Source: Candidatus Zipacnadia bacterium
GTDB lineage: Bacteria; Armatimonadota; Zipacnadia; Zipacnadales; UBA5352
NCBI GenBank assembly: GCA_029820945.1
Contig: JALGUJ010000002.1
Coordinates: 47,921 to 111,920 of the forward strand
Direction: 5' to 3'
DNA length: 64,000 nt
Shown here: piece by piece, positions 19,550-28,966 of the stretch
How the letters are laid out: each line of letters opens with the position of its first letter
Numbering within the stretch: position 1 is the first letter of the stretch
Notes under the pieces: model-generated
What the model was told of the DNA's origin: nothing
The model's input: only the letters and a program-made list of their open reading frames with translations
Database searches by the model: none
Translations under genes and position numbers: made by a program

Positions 19550-19896
19550 TGGCGATGCGACCGATGGCCGCCGTGCTGCTGGTACTGCTGGCGGCGGGGG
19601 CGGCCCGGGGACAGCACATCGAGGCGGGCGACGTGCTGGCCGTGGACGACTTCGATCGATTCGGGGAGGCAACGGCCGAGATCGGCGCGCCGCCCGAGGG
19701 CGGCCGGGCCTGGGGTAAGGCCGTGACGCCGCGCGAGGGGCGCCCGATGAGCGTGACCTTCGCGCTGGACGTGCCGGACCTGCCGGAGACCGCACTGGAC
19801 ATGATTCGCTGGCGGGAGACGACCATCGAGTACCGAGTTATCACCGAGGACTTCCGGCCCTTTGCGGTGCACGCGTGGCGGATCGTGCCGGACTGA
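19549..19896 (+). CDS. Small secreted protein of unknown function
   Basis: A 115-residue protein starting ATG-GCG-ATG, with its first base shared with the stop of the preceding gene (TGATG) and GGGGAGG 8 nt upstream. Residues 1-22 are a signal peptide (VLLVLLAAGAARG). The rest (LAVDDFDRFGEATAEI ... FALDVPDLPETALDMIRW ... VHAWRIVPD) is short and beta-rich. The VDDFDR opening is common at the start of secreted carbohydrate-binding domains, so this could be a single small binding module or a trimmed remnant of a bigger protein. No catalytic motif is seen. Confidence 0.75.
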   Translation: MAMRPMAAVLLVLLAAGAARGQHIEAGDVLAVDDFDRFGEATAEIGAPPEGGRAWGKAVTPREGRPMSVTFALDVPDLPETALDMIRWRETTIEYRVITEDFRPFAVHAWRIVPD

Positions 19897-19914
19897 CCCG
19901 CGAAGGAGAGTGCC

Positions 19915-21975
19915 GTGGCGATGACGGCGGGCGGGGTGTGTGTTGCGGTGGTGGTGGCGTGCCTCCTGATGACGGTGCTGCCGGCCGGGGCCGACTGGTC
20001 GTGGCCCGGCGATGAGTGGGAGCGGGCCGAGCCGGCGCAGATGGGCATGGACGGGGCGCTGCTGGCCCAGGCAGAGCAGTACGCGCTGACCGGCGGCGGC
20101 TCGGGCTGCATCGTGCGCGGGGGGCGGCTGGTGCTGGCATGGGGCGACCAGGCCGCACGCTACGATCTCAAGTCCACCACGAAGTCGATCGGCGTGACGG
20201 CGCTTGGCCTCGCCATCGCGGACGGCCTCATCGGCCTCGACGACCGCGCGCGCGACCACCACCCCACACTCGGCGACGAGCCGCCCGAGAACCGCGCCAC
20301 CGGCTGGCTCGATGCGATCACGATCCGGCAGCTCGCCACGCAGACCGCCGGCTTCGCCAAGCCCGGCGGCTGGTCGCCGCTGCTGTTCGCGCCAGATACC
20401 GAGTGGGCCTACAGCGACTGCGGGCCGAACTGGCTGGCCGAGTGCGTGACGCTGGCGTACCGGCGCGACCTGCGCGACCTCATGTTCGAGCGCGTCTTCA
20501 CGCCGCTGGGCATCACGGCCGACGACCTGGCGTGGCGCGACAACGCCTACCGGCCGCGCGAGATCGACGGCATCCCACGCCGCGAGTTCGGGTCGGGGAT
20601 TCACGCCAACGTCCAGGCCATGGCGCGCATCGGCCTGCTGTACCTGCGCGGGGGCCGCTGGGGCGACCGGCAGGTCATCCCCTCGAGCTTCGTGGACCTC
20701 GCGCGCACCGTCCACCCCGCCATCGCCGACCTCCCCGTGCGTGACGGCGACACGCACGGCGGCGCCTCGGCGCACTATGGTCTGCTGTGGTGGAACAACG
20801 CGGACGGCACACTCGCGGGCGTGCCGCGGGACGCCTTCTGGTCGTGGGGCCTGCACGATAGCCTCATCGTCGTCATCCCGAGCCTCGATTTGGTGATCGC
20901 GCGGGCGGGCTCGGACTGGCAGCGCGAGTGGAGCGGCCACTACGAGGTGCTGCGGCCCTTCCTCGAGCCGATCGTCGCCTCGGCGCGCACGGCGGCCCCG
21001 CACCCCGACGCGCCCTATCCACCGAGCGAGGCCGTCGTCGGCCTCGGCTGGGCGCCGCAGCAGCAGATCGTGCGCCGCGCCGAGGGCAGCGACAACTGGC
21101 CGCTGACCTGGGCCGATGATGACGCGCTCTATACCGCCTACGGCGACGGCTGGGGCTTCGAGCCGCGAGTGCCCGAGAAGCTCAGCCTCGGCCTCGCCCG
21201 CGTGACGGGAGGCCCGCAGGACCCGGTGGGGGAGAACATCCGCTCCCGGACCGCCGAGCAGACCGGTGACGGGCGCTCCGGCCCCAAGGCCTCGGGAATG
21301 CTCATGGTCGGCGGGCGGCTGCACATGCTGGTGCGCAACGCCGCCAACTCGCGGCTCGCCTGGTCGGACGATCGCGGCGCCACCTGGACCTGGGCCGACT
21401 GGCGCTTCGAGACCAGCTTCGGCTGCCCGACCTTCCTGAACTTCGGCGCCGACTATGCAGGGGCGCGCGATGAGTTCGTCTACGTCTACTCCTTCGACAG
21501 CGACAGCGCCTACCAGCCCGCCGACCGCATGGTGCTCGCGCGCGTGCCGCGCGGCCGCGTGACCGAGCGCGATGCGTACGAGTTCTTCGCCGGTCTCGAC
21601 GCGGACGGCGCGCGCGCGTGGAGCCGCAACGTGGCCGACCGGGCCGCGGTCTTCAAGCATCCGGGGCGGTGCTACCGGTCGGGCATCACCTACTGCGCGC
21701 CGCTGGGGCGCTATCTGTGGTGGCAGGTCATCCCGGGCGATGACACGCGCTTCGCCGGCGGCCTGGGCGTCTACGAGGCCCCCGAGCCCTGGGGGCCGTG
21801 GCGCACGGTCTACTTTACGCAGCGCTGGGACGTCGGGCCGGGCGAGAGCGGCAGCTTCCCGACCAAGTGGATGAGCCCCGACGGCCGCATGCTGCACCTC
21901 GTGTTCTCCGGCGATGACAGCTTCTCGGTGCGGCGCGCCGATCTGTGGCTTGCTGAAGACGGACGACACGAGTGA
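19915..21975 (+). CDS. Secreted class C beta-lactamase-like serine hydrolase fused to a DUF4185-like propeller
   Basis: A 686-residue exported protein with a GTG start and GGAGA upstream. After the signal peptide, residues about 30-350 are a serine hydrolase of the AmpC/esterase fold. The SxxK motif is STTK at 87-90 and the tyrosine motif is YSD at 166-168 (usually YSN). A domain-typical GITADDLAWRDN and the final-strand region SWGLHDSLIVVIPSLDLVIAR follow. Residues about 360-686 look like a five-bladed sialidase/DUF4185-type propeller: GMLMVGGRLHMLVRN, LAWSDDRGATWTWADWRF, YCAPLGRYLWWQVIPGD, LHLVFSGDDSFSVRRADLWL. The Asp-box-like SDDRGATW supports a propeller. The hydrolase half probably cleaves an ester or peptide, perhaps removing acyl groups from the glycan. 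The fusion is unusual. Confidence 0.85.
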   Translation: MAMTAGGVCVAVVVACLLMTVLPAGADWSWPGDEWERAEPAQMGMDGALLAQAEQYALTGGGSGCIVRGGRLVLAWGDQAARYDLKSTTKSIGVTALGLAIADGLIGLDDRARDHHPTLGDEPPENRATGWLDAITIRQLATQTAGFAKPGGWSPLLFAPDTEWAYSDCGPNWLAECVTLAYRRDLRDLMFERVFTPLGITADDLAWRDNAYRPREIDGIPRREFGSGIHANVQAMARIGLLYLRGGRWGDRQVIPSSFVDLARTVHPAIADLPVRDGDTHGGASAHYGLLWWNNADGTLAGVPRDAFWSWGLHDSLIVVIPSLDLVIARAGSDWQREWSGHYEVLRPFLEPIVASARTAAPHPDAPYPPSEAVVGLGWAPQQQIVRRAEGSDNWPLTWADDDALYTAYGDGWGFEPRVPEKLSLGLARVTGGPQDPVGENIRSRTAEQTGDGRSGPKASGMLMVGGRLHMLVRNAANSRLAWSDDRGATWTWADWRFETSFGCPTFLNFGADYAGARDEFVYVYSFDSDSAYQPADRMVLARVPRGRVTERDAYEFFAGLDADGARAWSRNVADRAAVFKHPGRCYRSGITYCAPLGRYLWWQVIPGDDTRFAGGLGVYEAPEPWGPWRTVYFTQRWDVGPGESGSFPTKWMSPDGRMLHLVFSGDDSFSVRRADLWLAEDGRHE

Positions 21976-22029
21976 GGAGGCCCTTAGCCCTGCCGCACAT
22001 CGACCGCGGCGACGAGAGGTGAGATGGCG

Positions 22030-24366
22030 ATGAGAGCGCTCAGGACGGTTGTTGTCGCGCTGGCCTGCATGGCGTTCGTCGGCGTGGCTCACGCGCAGGG
22101 CTTCGTCATCGAGATGGAGGAGCCGGACGCGCGCTTCCCCGATGACGGATCCTTCGCCGAGCCCGCGCAGGAGGGCGAGGGCAGCATGGGGCGGGTGCTG
22201 TTCAAGTTCTACGTGGACGGTCACGTGCTCTATCGCTTCGAGGTGGAGCGGAAGGCCGTCTACACCGGCTGGCTGCGCTACGGGTCGAAGGGCGAGATAC
22301 CGCTGCGCGTCGCCGTGGATCCGGCGGACGAGACCGCCCCCGAGTTCGAGAGCGCGACGCTGCCGCCCACCGGTGGGTACATCGGCCCCGGCGTGTGGGG
22401 GTGGGCGCAGATCTTCCGGCAGGAGCTGGCGGCGGGCGAGCACGTCCTCGCCATCGGCAGCGCGGCCTTCCGCCCCGACTGCGTCTACGTCACCTCCGGC
22501 GATGAGACGCCGACCGACGACCTGGTGAAGAACGATTGGCGCGAGATCCTCGGTGACGAGGCCTACGAGCGGGCGCTGGAGCCAATCTACGAGGTGCATC
22601 CGGACTGGCTGGATGAGGTGGAGGCGTACGAGCCGCCCGACTGGTACGAGCAGACGCGCGTGCAACTGCATACGCGCCTCTCCTTGCGCTGGCTCAACGA
22701 GCCGGTCTTCCTCAACGCCGCCCAGGCCTTCCGGCGGATGGGGGCGCGGGCCTTCGTGCGGCACATCAAGTCCGGGGCGGAGGGCGCGTGGTGGGCCAGC
22801 GCGGTGGGTCCCGTCGTGCCTGAGGCCGAGGGGCGTAACATCGCCCAGGAGATCATCGACAGCGCGCACGAGGCGGGTTGTCATATCATCGTCTACCACC
22901 GGCACATGGAGGACGACTGGGTCGCCGAGCAGCACCCGGACTGGGCCGCCCGCGACAACCACGGCATGATCCTGCTGGGCCGCCGGCACAAGATCTGCTT
23001 CAACTCGCCGTACACCGACTACGTCCAGACGCGCCTGCTCGAGCTGGTGGAGATGGGTGCGGACGGGTTCTACTTCGACGAGGTGCACATGCCCAAGCAG
23101 TGCTGCTGGTGCGGCTACTGCCGAGAGGCCTTCACGGAGCTGACGGGCTTCGAGCACCCCGAGTGGCCGGACCCGCACAACCCGGTCTGGCACAGGCTGA
23201 AGGACTTCAACAACCTGACCATCGAGCGCATCTTCCGGCAGTGGCGGCCCGCCATCCACGAGCGCAACCCCGAGTGTGTGATGCTGGTGGGCAGCAACAC
23301 CTGGCCGACGATGATGGACCGGCACATGACGAACCGGCTGTTCCGCATCGCGGACGTGATGAAGACCGAGTTCAGCCTGCCCAACCGCATGAACGGGCGG
23401 ATGCTGCGGCTGCCGGCGGAGATGGCTCCGACCGAGCCGGACATCAAGATCGCGCTGGGCTACGCCCTGGCGCGCGACGCCTGCGACGGGCGCCCGCCGC
23501 ACATCTGGACGCACGGGCTCCTCGACGAGACCTCGGCGCTGTACGCCAGCGCGGGCATGATGACGCATGGCTGCGTGGCGAACCTGGATGTGAGCGAGCG
23601 GAACATCCCGGACATGAAGTTCGCGTCGGCGCTGGCGCTGGGCGACCGCGTCTCGCCGCACTTCGCGCGCATGCGGCCCATCGGCTGGGCGGCGATCCAC
23701 TACTCGGAGCTGGCGAAGGACCGCCGGGCGCTCGATCCCGCCGAGGCCTGGCGCGAGGTGCTGCACCCGATCTACGGGGCCTACATGGCCCTGTTCGGGC
23801 AGCGCCTGCCCGTTCGCATACTGACCGACAGCCAGCTCTGTGAGCCGCTGCCGCAGAGCTGCCGCGTACTGTTCGTGCCGGCGCCCGAGGACCTGACCGA
23901 CAGGATGCGCGGGGTGACCGAGCAGTTCCGCGCGGCGGGCGGCACGGTCATCGAGAACCGGGACGAATGGCTGTGGCATGAGCCGGACGGCCGGCAGGCC
24001 GCGATCGACGCATTCCTGGCGGAGCTGCCGGACGACCCGCCGGTGCAGGTGACCGGCGGGCCGGAGCTGATGCACGCGGAGGCCTTCGCGAGCGAGGACG
24101 GCGAGCGCCTCACCGTGTCGCTGGCCAACAGGTTCTCGTGGGTCTACACCGGCCGCAGGCCCGCCCCGGAGAGGCTGGAGGAGCTGACGACGCCGCCGCC
24201 ACCGTGCGAGGGCGTGACGGTGCTGCTGCGGGGCCTCGAAGCGCCGCCCGCGAGCGTGCGCGAGGTCGTCCGCGGTCGGGACCTGGCGGTTCGGCGGGTC
24301 GGCGACCACGTCGAGGTGGACGTACCGGGCTTCGAGTACATGGCGGTGCTGGCGGTGGGCGGCTGA
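22030..24366 (+). CDS. Secreted GHL6/GH29-like glycosidase
   Basis: A 778-residue exported protein. ATG 22030 is chosen over ATG 22024 because GAGGT (22016-22020) then has a 9-nt spacer. The signal peptide is ALRTVVVALACMAFVGVAHA. Residues about 23-160 are a beta-sandwich binding-like domain. Residues about 205-520 match hypothetical glycosyl hydrolase family 6 (related to GH29): EIIDSAHEAGCHIIVYHRHM, ADWAARDNHG-type loop, ICFNSPYTDYVQTRLLEL and GADGFYFDEVHM near 348, with the Asp-Glu pair as the likely nucleophile area. A C-terminal trimerisation-like domain (LFVPAPEDLTDRMR ... FRAAGGTVIENRDEW) and a beta domain follow. The CCWCGYC cysteine cluster after the catalytic strand may bind metal. 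Fucosidase-type activity is a guess. Confidence 0.87.
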   Translation: MRALRTVVVALACMAFVGVAHAQGFVIEMEEPDARFPDDGSFAEPAQEGEGSMGRVLFKFYVDGHVLYRFEVERKAVYTGWLRYGSKGEIPLRVAVDPADETAPEFESATLPPTGGYIGPGVWGWAQIFRQELAAGEHVLAIGSAAFRPDCVYVTSGDETPTDDLVKNDWREILGDEAYERALEPIYEVHPDWLDEVEAYEPPDWYEQTRVQLHTRLSLRWLNEPVFLNAAQAFRRMGARAFVRHIKSGAEGAWWASAVGPVVPEAEGRNIAQEIIDSAHEAGCHIIVYHRHMEDDWVAEQHPDWAARDNHGMILLGRRHKICFNSPYTDYVQTRLLELVEMGADGFYFDEVHMPKQCCWCGYCREAFTELTGFEHPEWPDPHNPVWHRLKDFNNLTIERIFRQWRPAIHERNPECVMLVGSNTWPTMMDRHMTNRLFRIADVMKTEFSLPNRMNGRMLRLPAEMAPTEPDIKIALGYALARDACDGRPPHIWTHGLLDETSALYASAGMMTHGCVANLDVSERNIPDMKFASALALGDRVSPHFARMRPIGWAAIHYSELAKDRRALDPAEAWREVLHPIYGAYMALFGQRLPVRILTDSQLCEPLPQSCRVLFVPAPEDLTDRMRGVTEQFRAAGGTVIENRDEWLWHEPDGRQAAIDAFLAELPDDPPVQVTGGPELMHAEAFASEDGERLTVSLANRFSWVYTGRRPAPERLEELTTPPPPCEGVTVLLRGLEAPPASVREVVRGRDLAVRRVGDHVEVDVPGFEYMAVLAVGG

Positions 24367-24422
24367 CGGCCAGAGTCTGCGCAGCTCTCCGGCGAATGAC
24401 CCAACGACAGGAGGCCGATGCG

Positions 24423-26177
24423 ATGCGTGCGAGGATCGCTTTGACGTCGCTGCTGGTGTGCGTCCCCGCTGTGCCCGCGCTCGCGGTCGATGCGCTGGAC
24501 TTCTCGACGGTCGGCATCTACGGCCGCGACTTCGACGTCTGCGACTTCACCTGCTACAAGTTCTACCCCAGGCCCGAGAACTACGAGCGCTACAACGCGT
24601 TGATCCGCGCCGCGCACGAGCGCGGCCAGCTCGTCATGGTCGGGCTCTACACCTACGACCGCGTGACGCTGAAGGGGCCCATCGAGGAGTACTACCGCGC
24701 CACCGACGATCTGCTCGATAACCTGCCGCTGGACCTCATCGACATCGTCTTCCTGAGCGAGGAGAACATAGCCTGGAACAACGGGCTGGCCATCCAGAAC
24801 CAGCTCTATGACCACGTGAAAGAGCGGCACCCCGACCTGCCCGTCTACCAGTGGTTCACGCCCTACGACACGCCCCATGCGGGGCTGAAGGCCGACGGCT
24901 GGATCATTGACCCCTACCGCTACCAGACTCAGGACTTCCGCAAGTACCTGATGAAGTACGTCGCCACCGGCCTGCCCGTGATCAACTGCGTGAACGCCAG
25001 CCCGGAGGTCGGGGTGTTCTCCTCCTCGCAGGACCAGGTGGATGTCTGCCGCGAGTTCAACATCCCCATGTTCTTCTACGCGGTGGACGGCATGCAGGGC
25101 AGCCCGTTCGTCTGGATGTCAACCGACGCACCCCGGCTCGCCGAGTGGCGGGGGTGGTTCATGCGCGTGCGCGAGATGTGCCACGCGACCGACACCTCGG
25201 CTCTGCCGCCGCCCAGTGCCGAGTGGTCCTACGGCATCCCCATCGAGGTCGCCGGTGGCGAGGACGGCCGCTTTGAGTACGCCGATGACTTCGTCGGCCA
25301 GAAGTACATCGACGACGCGACCATCGAGGGCTTCATGTCCACGCGCTGGGATGCGTTCGGGGAGCGCCTCGGCCTGCTCAGCGGCCGGCAGGCGTCGCTG
25401 ACCTACCACCTCTGGAGCGCGTTCGAGATGCGCTCACCGGCGGTGGAGGCCGGCTTCGCGACCGCCGACGGCGCGACGGGCGAGCTGGCGCTGTCGTGGT
25501 CGTCCGACGGCAACTCCTGGCAGGACATCGAGGCCGGGCAACCGGTGGCCGACTTCGCCGGGCGGAACCTGTGGCTGCGGCTGCAGATGAGCTGCGCGGG
25601 TGGGGTGGAGGGCCGGCCGTCGGCGTGGCTGGACGATCTGTCGGTTCGCGGGGAGACCGTCCCGCCCGAGGAGCGCGTGGTGCGCATCGAGCCGGTCCAC
25701 CGACGCGGGCGGTTCGAGTACACGGACGACTTCGAGGCCACGCGCGCGCTGCACGTTGCCGAGATCGACGGCGGGCAGTGGCTGGAATGGGAGCGCGGTC
25801 GCGTCGGAGTGCGCGGGCATGACGGGGAGCGCGTGGAGGCGCGACTCCGCTGGCATCTCGTCGCCGAGCGGCCCGTGCGAGACGTGGCGGTAACCGTGGA
25901 GAGCTACTCGCACAGGCAGCTCGGCGCGCACAACGAGATCGGCGTGTCACTGGACGGCGAGGACGTGCTGCTCAGCGAGACGACCAGCGGCCGGGAGGAC
26001 CCCTCCGGCCGTTACGTGGGCACCATCGAGTTCGACCTGGGGGAGGACGAGCGGTTCGAGGACGCGACGGAGCTGTGGGTGCACGTCACCATGGTCAACA
26101 GCTCGCATGTGAAGACCAACCGCTCCAACGACATCCGCCTGCTGGAGATCACGGGCATGCTCGCACCTGAAGAGTAG
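24423..26177 (+). CDS. Secreted protein of unknown family, TIM-barrel-like plus jelly-roll domains
   Basis: A 584-residue exported protein. ATG 24423 has GGAGG 8 nt upstream and opens a signal peptide (RARIALTSLLVCVPAVPALA). Residues about 20-250 look like a TIM barrel: ALIRAAHERGQLVMVGLYTYD, LDLIDIVFLSEENIAWNNG with the Glu-Glu pair, LPVYQWFTPYDTPH, LPVINCVNAS, NIPMFFYAVDG. From about 275 there are two beta-sandwich modules (FEYADDFVG ... SAWLDDLSV and FEYTDDFEATRALHVAEI ... DIRLLEITGM), each beginning with the same FEY(A/T)DDF signature, so an internal duplication is likely. I do not recognise a named family. It is the last gene of the 16199-26177 run and ends 7 bp from a convergent gene. 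Confidence 0.85.
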   Translation: MRARIALTSLLVCVPAVPALAVDALDFSTVGIYGRDFDVCDFTCYKFYPRPENYERYNALIRAAHERGQLVMVGLYTYDRVTLKGPIEEYYRATDDLLDNLPLDLIDIVFLSEENIAWNNGLAIQNQLYDHVKERHPDLPVYQWFTPYDTPHAGLKADGWIIDPYRYQTQDFRKYLMKYVATGLPVINCVNASPEVGVFSSSQDQVDVCREFNIPMFFYAVDGMQGSPFVWMSTDAPRLAEWRGWFMRVREMCHATDTSALPPPSAEWSYGIPIEVAGGEDGRFEYADDFVGQKYIDDATIEGFMSTRWDAFGERLGLLSGRQASLTYHLWSAFEMRSPAVEAGFATADGATGELALSWSSDGNSWQDIEAGQPVADFAGRNLWLRLQMSCAGGVEGRPSAWLDDLSVRGETVPPEERVVRIEPVHRRGRFEYTDDFEATRALHVAEIDGGQWLEWERGRVGVRGHDGERVEARLRWHLVAERPVRDVAVTVESYSHRQLGAHNEIGVSLDGEDVLLSETTSGREDPSGRYVGTIEFDLGEDERFEDATELWVHVTMVNSSHVKTNRSNDIRLLEITGMLAPEE

Positions 26178-26184
26178 GCGTCGG

Positions 26185-28836
26185 CTACAACGCCTCCTGG
26201 CCCGGCTCGCGCGTCAGGAAGTCGCGGAGCGCCAGCAGCTCGTTAACCTCAGCGTGCATGGCTGCGTAGTCCGGTTGAGGTGCGTCCAGGTATTCGTGCG
26301 CGAAGTTGGGCAGAGCGGGATAGATGTTCAGCCGCTGCAGGGCCTCGTCGCCCAGGCCCAGACGCTCGTGCTCGGCCTCGGCGCGTTCGATGGCATGTGC
26401 CTGCGCCTGCCGCCACTTGCGCATCGCCATGCGCGACCAGCGCCAGACCTCCCCGTGCCTGCCGGCCTGCAGGTACGTGAGGACCTCCTCGAACGCCTCA
26501 TCGCCCTCCAGCAGGAGCTGCCGGAAGTCGTCGTCGGCGAGCGGGCCAAGGCGCTCGGCGACCACGCGCGTCTTCGCGCCGGTGTCGGCGGCGGCGGTCG
26601 CGGCCAGCCGCCCGGCCAGCGGCGCCCACGCCTCCCGCTGCTCCTCGAGCGAGGCGATGCGCCCCTCGTCGCCGCTGATGAGCAGCGTGGCGGTCACGTC
26701 CAGCTCGTCGAGGACGATGGCTCGCTCACCGCCGAAGGGCGCGACGCGCGCGACCTCCGGCCCATCGAGCCGCAGGCAGACCGCGCCGTCTCGGGGGTCG
26801 AAGGGCAGCGTGATCTCCAGGTCCTGCACCACCGCGTCATGCACGTAGCGGTTGTACTCCTCGCCGTGCGTGAGCGCCAGCACCACGGTCTCGTCGCCGA
26901 GGCTGAAGGCCGTGGCCTCCACCGATGGGTCTGACGTCTCGCAGGCGGCGGTCTCGCCCGCGGCCAGGATGTCCTGCACGGGCTCCAGCTCGCCCCAGAG
27001 CAGCCCCAGCTCCGCCCGCCGCCCCATGCCGAGGCGTTCGTCGGCGAGGCCGTAGACGCTGAAGTAGAGGATGCCGCGTGTGCCGGAGGTGAGCATCATG
27101 TACGTGATCAGGCGCTGCTGCTCGCAGGTGGGCAGGTAGGTCGAGCTGGTGGGGATCCCCACCTTCGGGTAGGCGTGGCCCTGCATGTGCGCCTGCGACC
27201 ACTGCTGCAGGTAGACCGGCTCGCGCCAGACCTGCCGGGCGTGCTCGGCGAGTCGCTGCACGTCCTCGAGCCCGCCCTCGATGTCCTCGCCGCCGCCGAA
27301 GGTCCGGCCCTTCTGCAGCGGGTAGAGGTACGTCAGCGGGAAGTCCAGGAGGTCGCGCCACTGCGCCCAGGTTTCATCGGGGACGCGCTCGGGCTTGCGG
27401 AGGTCCATGAGGGTGGTGGTGACGAGGTTGCACCGGTCGTAACGGCGCATCACCTCCGACTCCCGCGAAACGAAGGGCAGATAGCGGCTCCAGGTGTCGT
27501 CGCAGAGGATCCAGCCCAGCATCGCCGGGTGGCGCCGGAGCGGGAGGAACTTGAGCACCCACTCGTCCTTGAGGGGCTTCTCGGCCCACGTGACGCCCCG
27601 CGGACCGTAGAGCCAGACCATGGCGCGCAGCCCGTTGTCCCAGGCGGCATCGAGGACGCCCTGCAGGTGCTCGACCGGCGTGGTGTGGCTCAGGTAGATT
27701 ACCAGCCCGTTGAGGCGCAGGTCGGCGTAGTGCGCGAAGTTGGCACGATGCTCCTCAAGCGCACGCTCGCCGTTGACGGCGTAGCAGCCCATCGCCCGGA
27801 ACAGCAGTGGCTCATCGCCGGCGTAGAGCGCCCCGTCGCGCAGCTCATAGGGCGCCTTGGGGCCGAAGTCGATGGCCGGGACCTCATCGGGCAGCGATAT
27901 CTCGGTGGCTAGCATCTGCCGCGCGAGGTCGCCCAGGGCGGCCACGTCGAAGGCGTCGGAGCGAATGTGGGCCGCGCGGCCGTCCTCGGCGACCAGAAGC
28001 GGCTCGTCGATCTCGCCGGGCGGGCGCTCGAAGAAGTAGCGGGCGATGGAGCGCGCGTGGCGCCGCTCGGGCAGGTCCATGAGCACCACGCGGCCGCCCA
28101 GGTAATGGCGGACCTTCAGGCGCAGGTAGAGGTCCTGATCCTCGACCCAGTGGGGCAGGACCACGAGGCGGAAGGGCTCGAGGGCGGTGACGAGCGGCAT
28201 CAGGTCATGGCCGATGCCGGCCTGCGCGAGGGCATCGGCGACCGTGGCGATGGCGGGGTCATCGGCCGCAGGCGAGCCGAGGACCGCAACGTCGTGCTCC
28301 GGCTCGTGGGTGACGTGAGCCTGCAGCGAGATGTCGTCGAACCATGCGGTCGCGCCGTCCGAGCGGTAGTTGAGGCAGAAGACGGCGGTGGCCGCGATGC
28401 GCCGCCCGGCCGGGGCCAGGTAGCTGCCGACCTTCTCCACCCACTCGCCGACCTCCGCGCGCTGGACCTGCAGTGTGTCCGGGAAGAACCACGTGGTCGT
28501 GCCATCATCGAGGATGATCTTCAGGTCGATGCCGATGCCGGTGTCGCGGCCTACGGCGCTGGCCTTCACCCAGCCAGAGACCGTCAGGGCATTGGGCAGC
28601 GGCGCTTCGAACTCGATGTCGGGCGTCACCACCCCGACCCTATCCGCGGTCGAGGGGATGCGCAGCGCGGCGGGCGGGCTGTGATAGTCCTCCGTGTCGA
28701 GCACCGGCTCGGCGGGCCCGCGCGAGGAGCCCCAGCCCTCCAGCCCGTCGCTGAAGTCGGCGTTGGGCACCAGGTTCTCCTGCGCCCGCGCCGGCAGCGT
28801 GCACAGCACGAGCGCCACTGTCACCGCCCTCAGCAT
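26185..28836 (-). CDS. Secreted GH2/GH42-like glycosidase with CBM4/9-type N-terminus
   Basis: An 883-residue exported protein. ATG 28836 follows GGAGGTG and opens a signal peptide (MLRAVTVALVLCTLPARAQ). Residues about 20-170 form a CBM4/9-like jelly roll (NLVPNADFSDGLEGWG ... TAWFDDISL). Residues about 185-260 look like a GATase-like flavodoxin fold (RLVVLPHWVEDQDLYLRL). A TIM-barrel-like region from about 310 reads DEPLLFRAMGCYAVNGERAL, RLNGLVIYLSHTT, NGLRAMVWLYGPRG, HPAMLGWILCDDTW and ending LTSGTRGILYFSVYGL, similar to GH2/GH5-type barrels although the catalytic glutamates are not obvious (CDDTW replaces the usual NEP). The C-terminus is helical. Divergent from the LamG gene at 28967, with 130 bp between for both promoters. 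Confidence 0.85.
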   Translation of the reverse strand: MLRAVTVALVLCTLPARAQENLVPNADFSDGLEGWGSSRGPAEPVLDTEDYHSPPAALRIPSTADRVGVVTPDIEFEAPLPNALTVSGWVKASAVGRDTGIGIDLKIILDDGTTTWFFPDTLQVQRAEVGEWVEKVGSYLAPAGRRIAATAVFCLNYRSDGATAWFDDISLQAHVTHEPEHDVAVLGSPAADDPAIATVADALAQAGIGHDLMPLVTALEPFRLVVLPHWVEDQDLYLRLKVRHYLGGRVVLMDLPERRHARSIARYFFERPPGEIDEPLLVAEDGRAAHIRSDAFDVAALGDLARQMLATEISLPDEVPAIDFGPKAPYELRDGALYAGDEPLLFRAMGCYAVNGERALEEHRANFAHYADLRLNGLVIYLSHTTPVEHLQGVLDAAWDNGLRAMVWLYGPRGVTWAEKPLKDEWVLKFLPLRRHPAMLGWILCDDTWSRYLPFVSRESEVMRRYDRCNLVTTTLMDLRKPERVPDETWAQWRDLLDFPLTYLYPLQKGRTFGGGEDIEGGLEDVQRLAEHARQVWREPVYLQQWSQAHMQGHAYPKVGIPTSSTYLPTCEQQRLITYMMLTSGTRGILYFSVYGLADERLGMGRRAELGLLWGELEPVQDILAAGETAACETSDPSVEATAFSLGDETVVLALTHGEEYNRYVHDAVVQDLEITLPFDPRDGAVCLRLDGPEVARVAPFGGERAIVLDELDVTATLLISGDEGRIASLEEQREAWAPLAGRLAATAAADTGAKTRVVAERLGPLADDDFRQLLLEGDEAFEEVLTYLQAGRHGEVWRWSRMAMRKWRQAQAHAIERAEAEHERLGLGDEALQRLNIYPALPNFAHEYLDAPQPDYAAMHAEVNELLALRDFLTREPGQEAL

Positions 28837-28966
28837 GCGTACACCTCCGCGACCGGTCTCGGCGAGTCGGTTCGCCGCGCAGGTCCCGCGCCCCTGTCGG
28901 CGGAGGACTCGCGAGGTGGTGCGGTCAACCCTTCCTGCGTCGCGACCGACCCCGGGCGGAGGTGGG

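Noticed and set aside
19525..24309. 1594-codon open frame on the minus strand, the longest in the window
   Set aside because: It runs antisense through four genes that have ribosome sites, signal peptides and domain motifs. Its own sequence is Arg/His/Val-rich without domains. Antisense frames stay open in DNA this rich in G+C.
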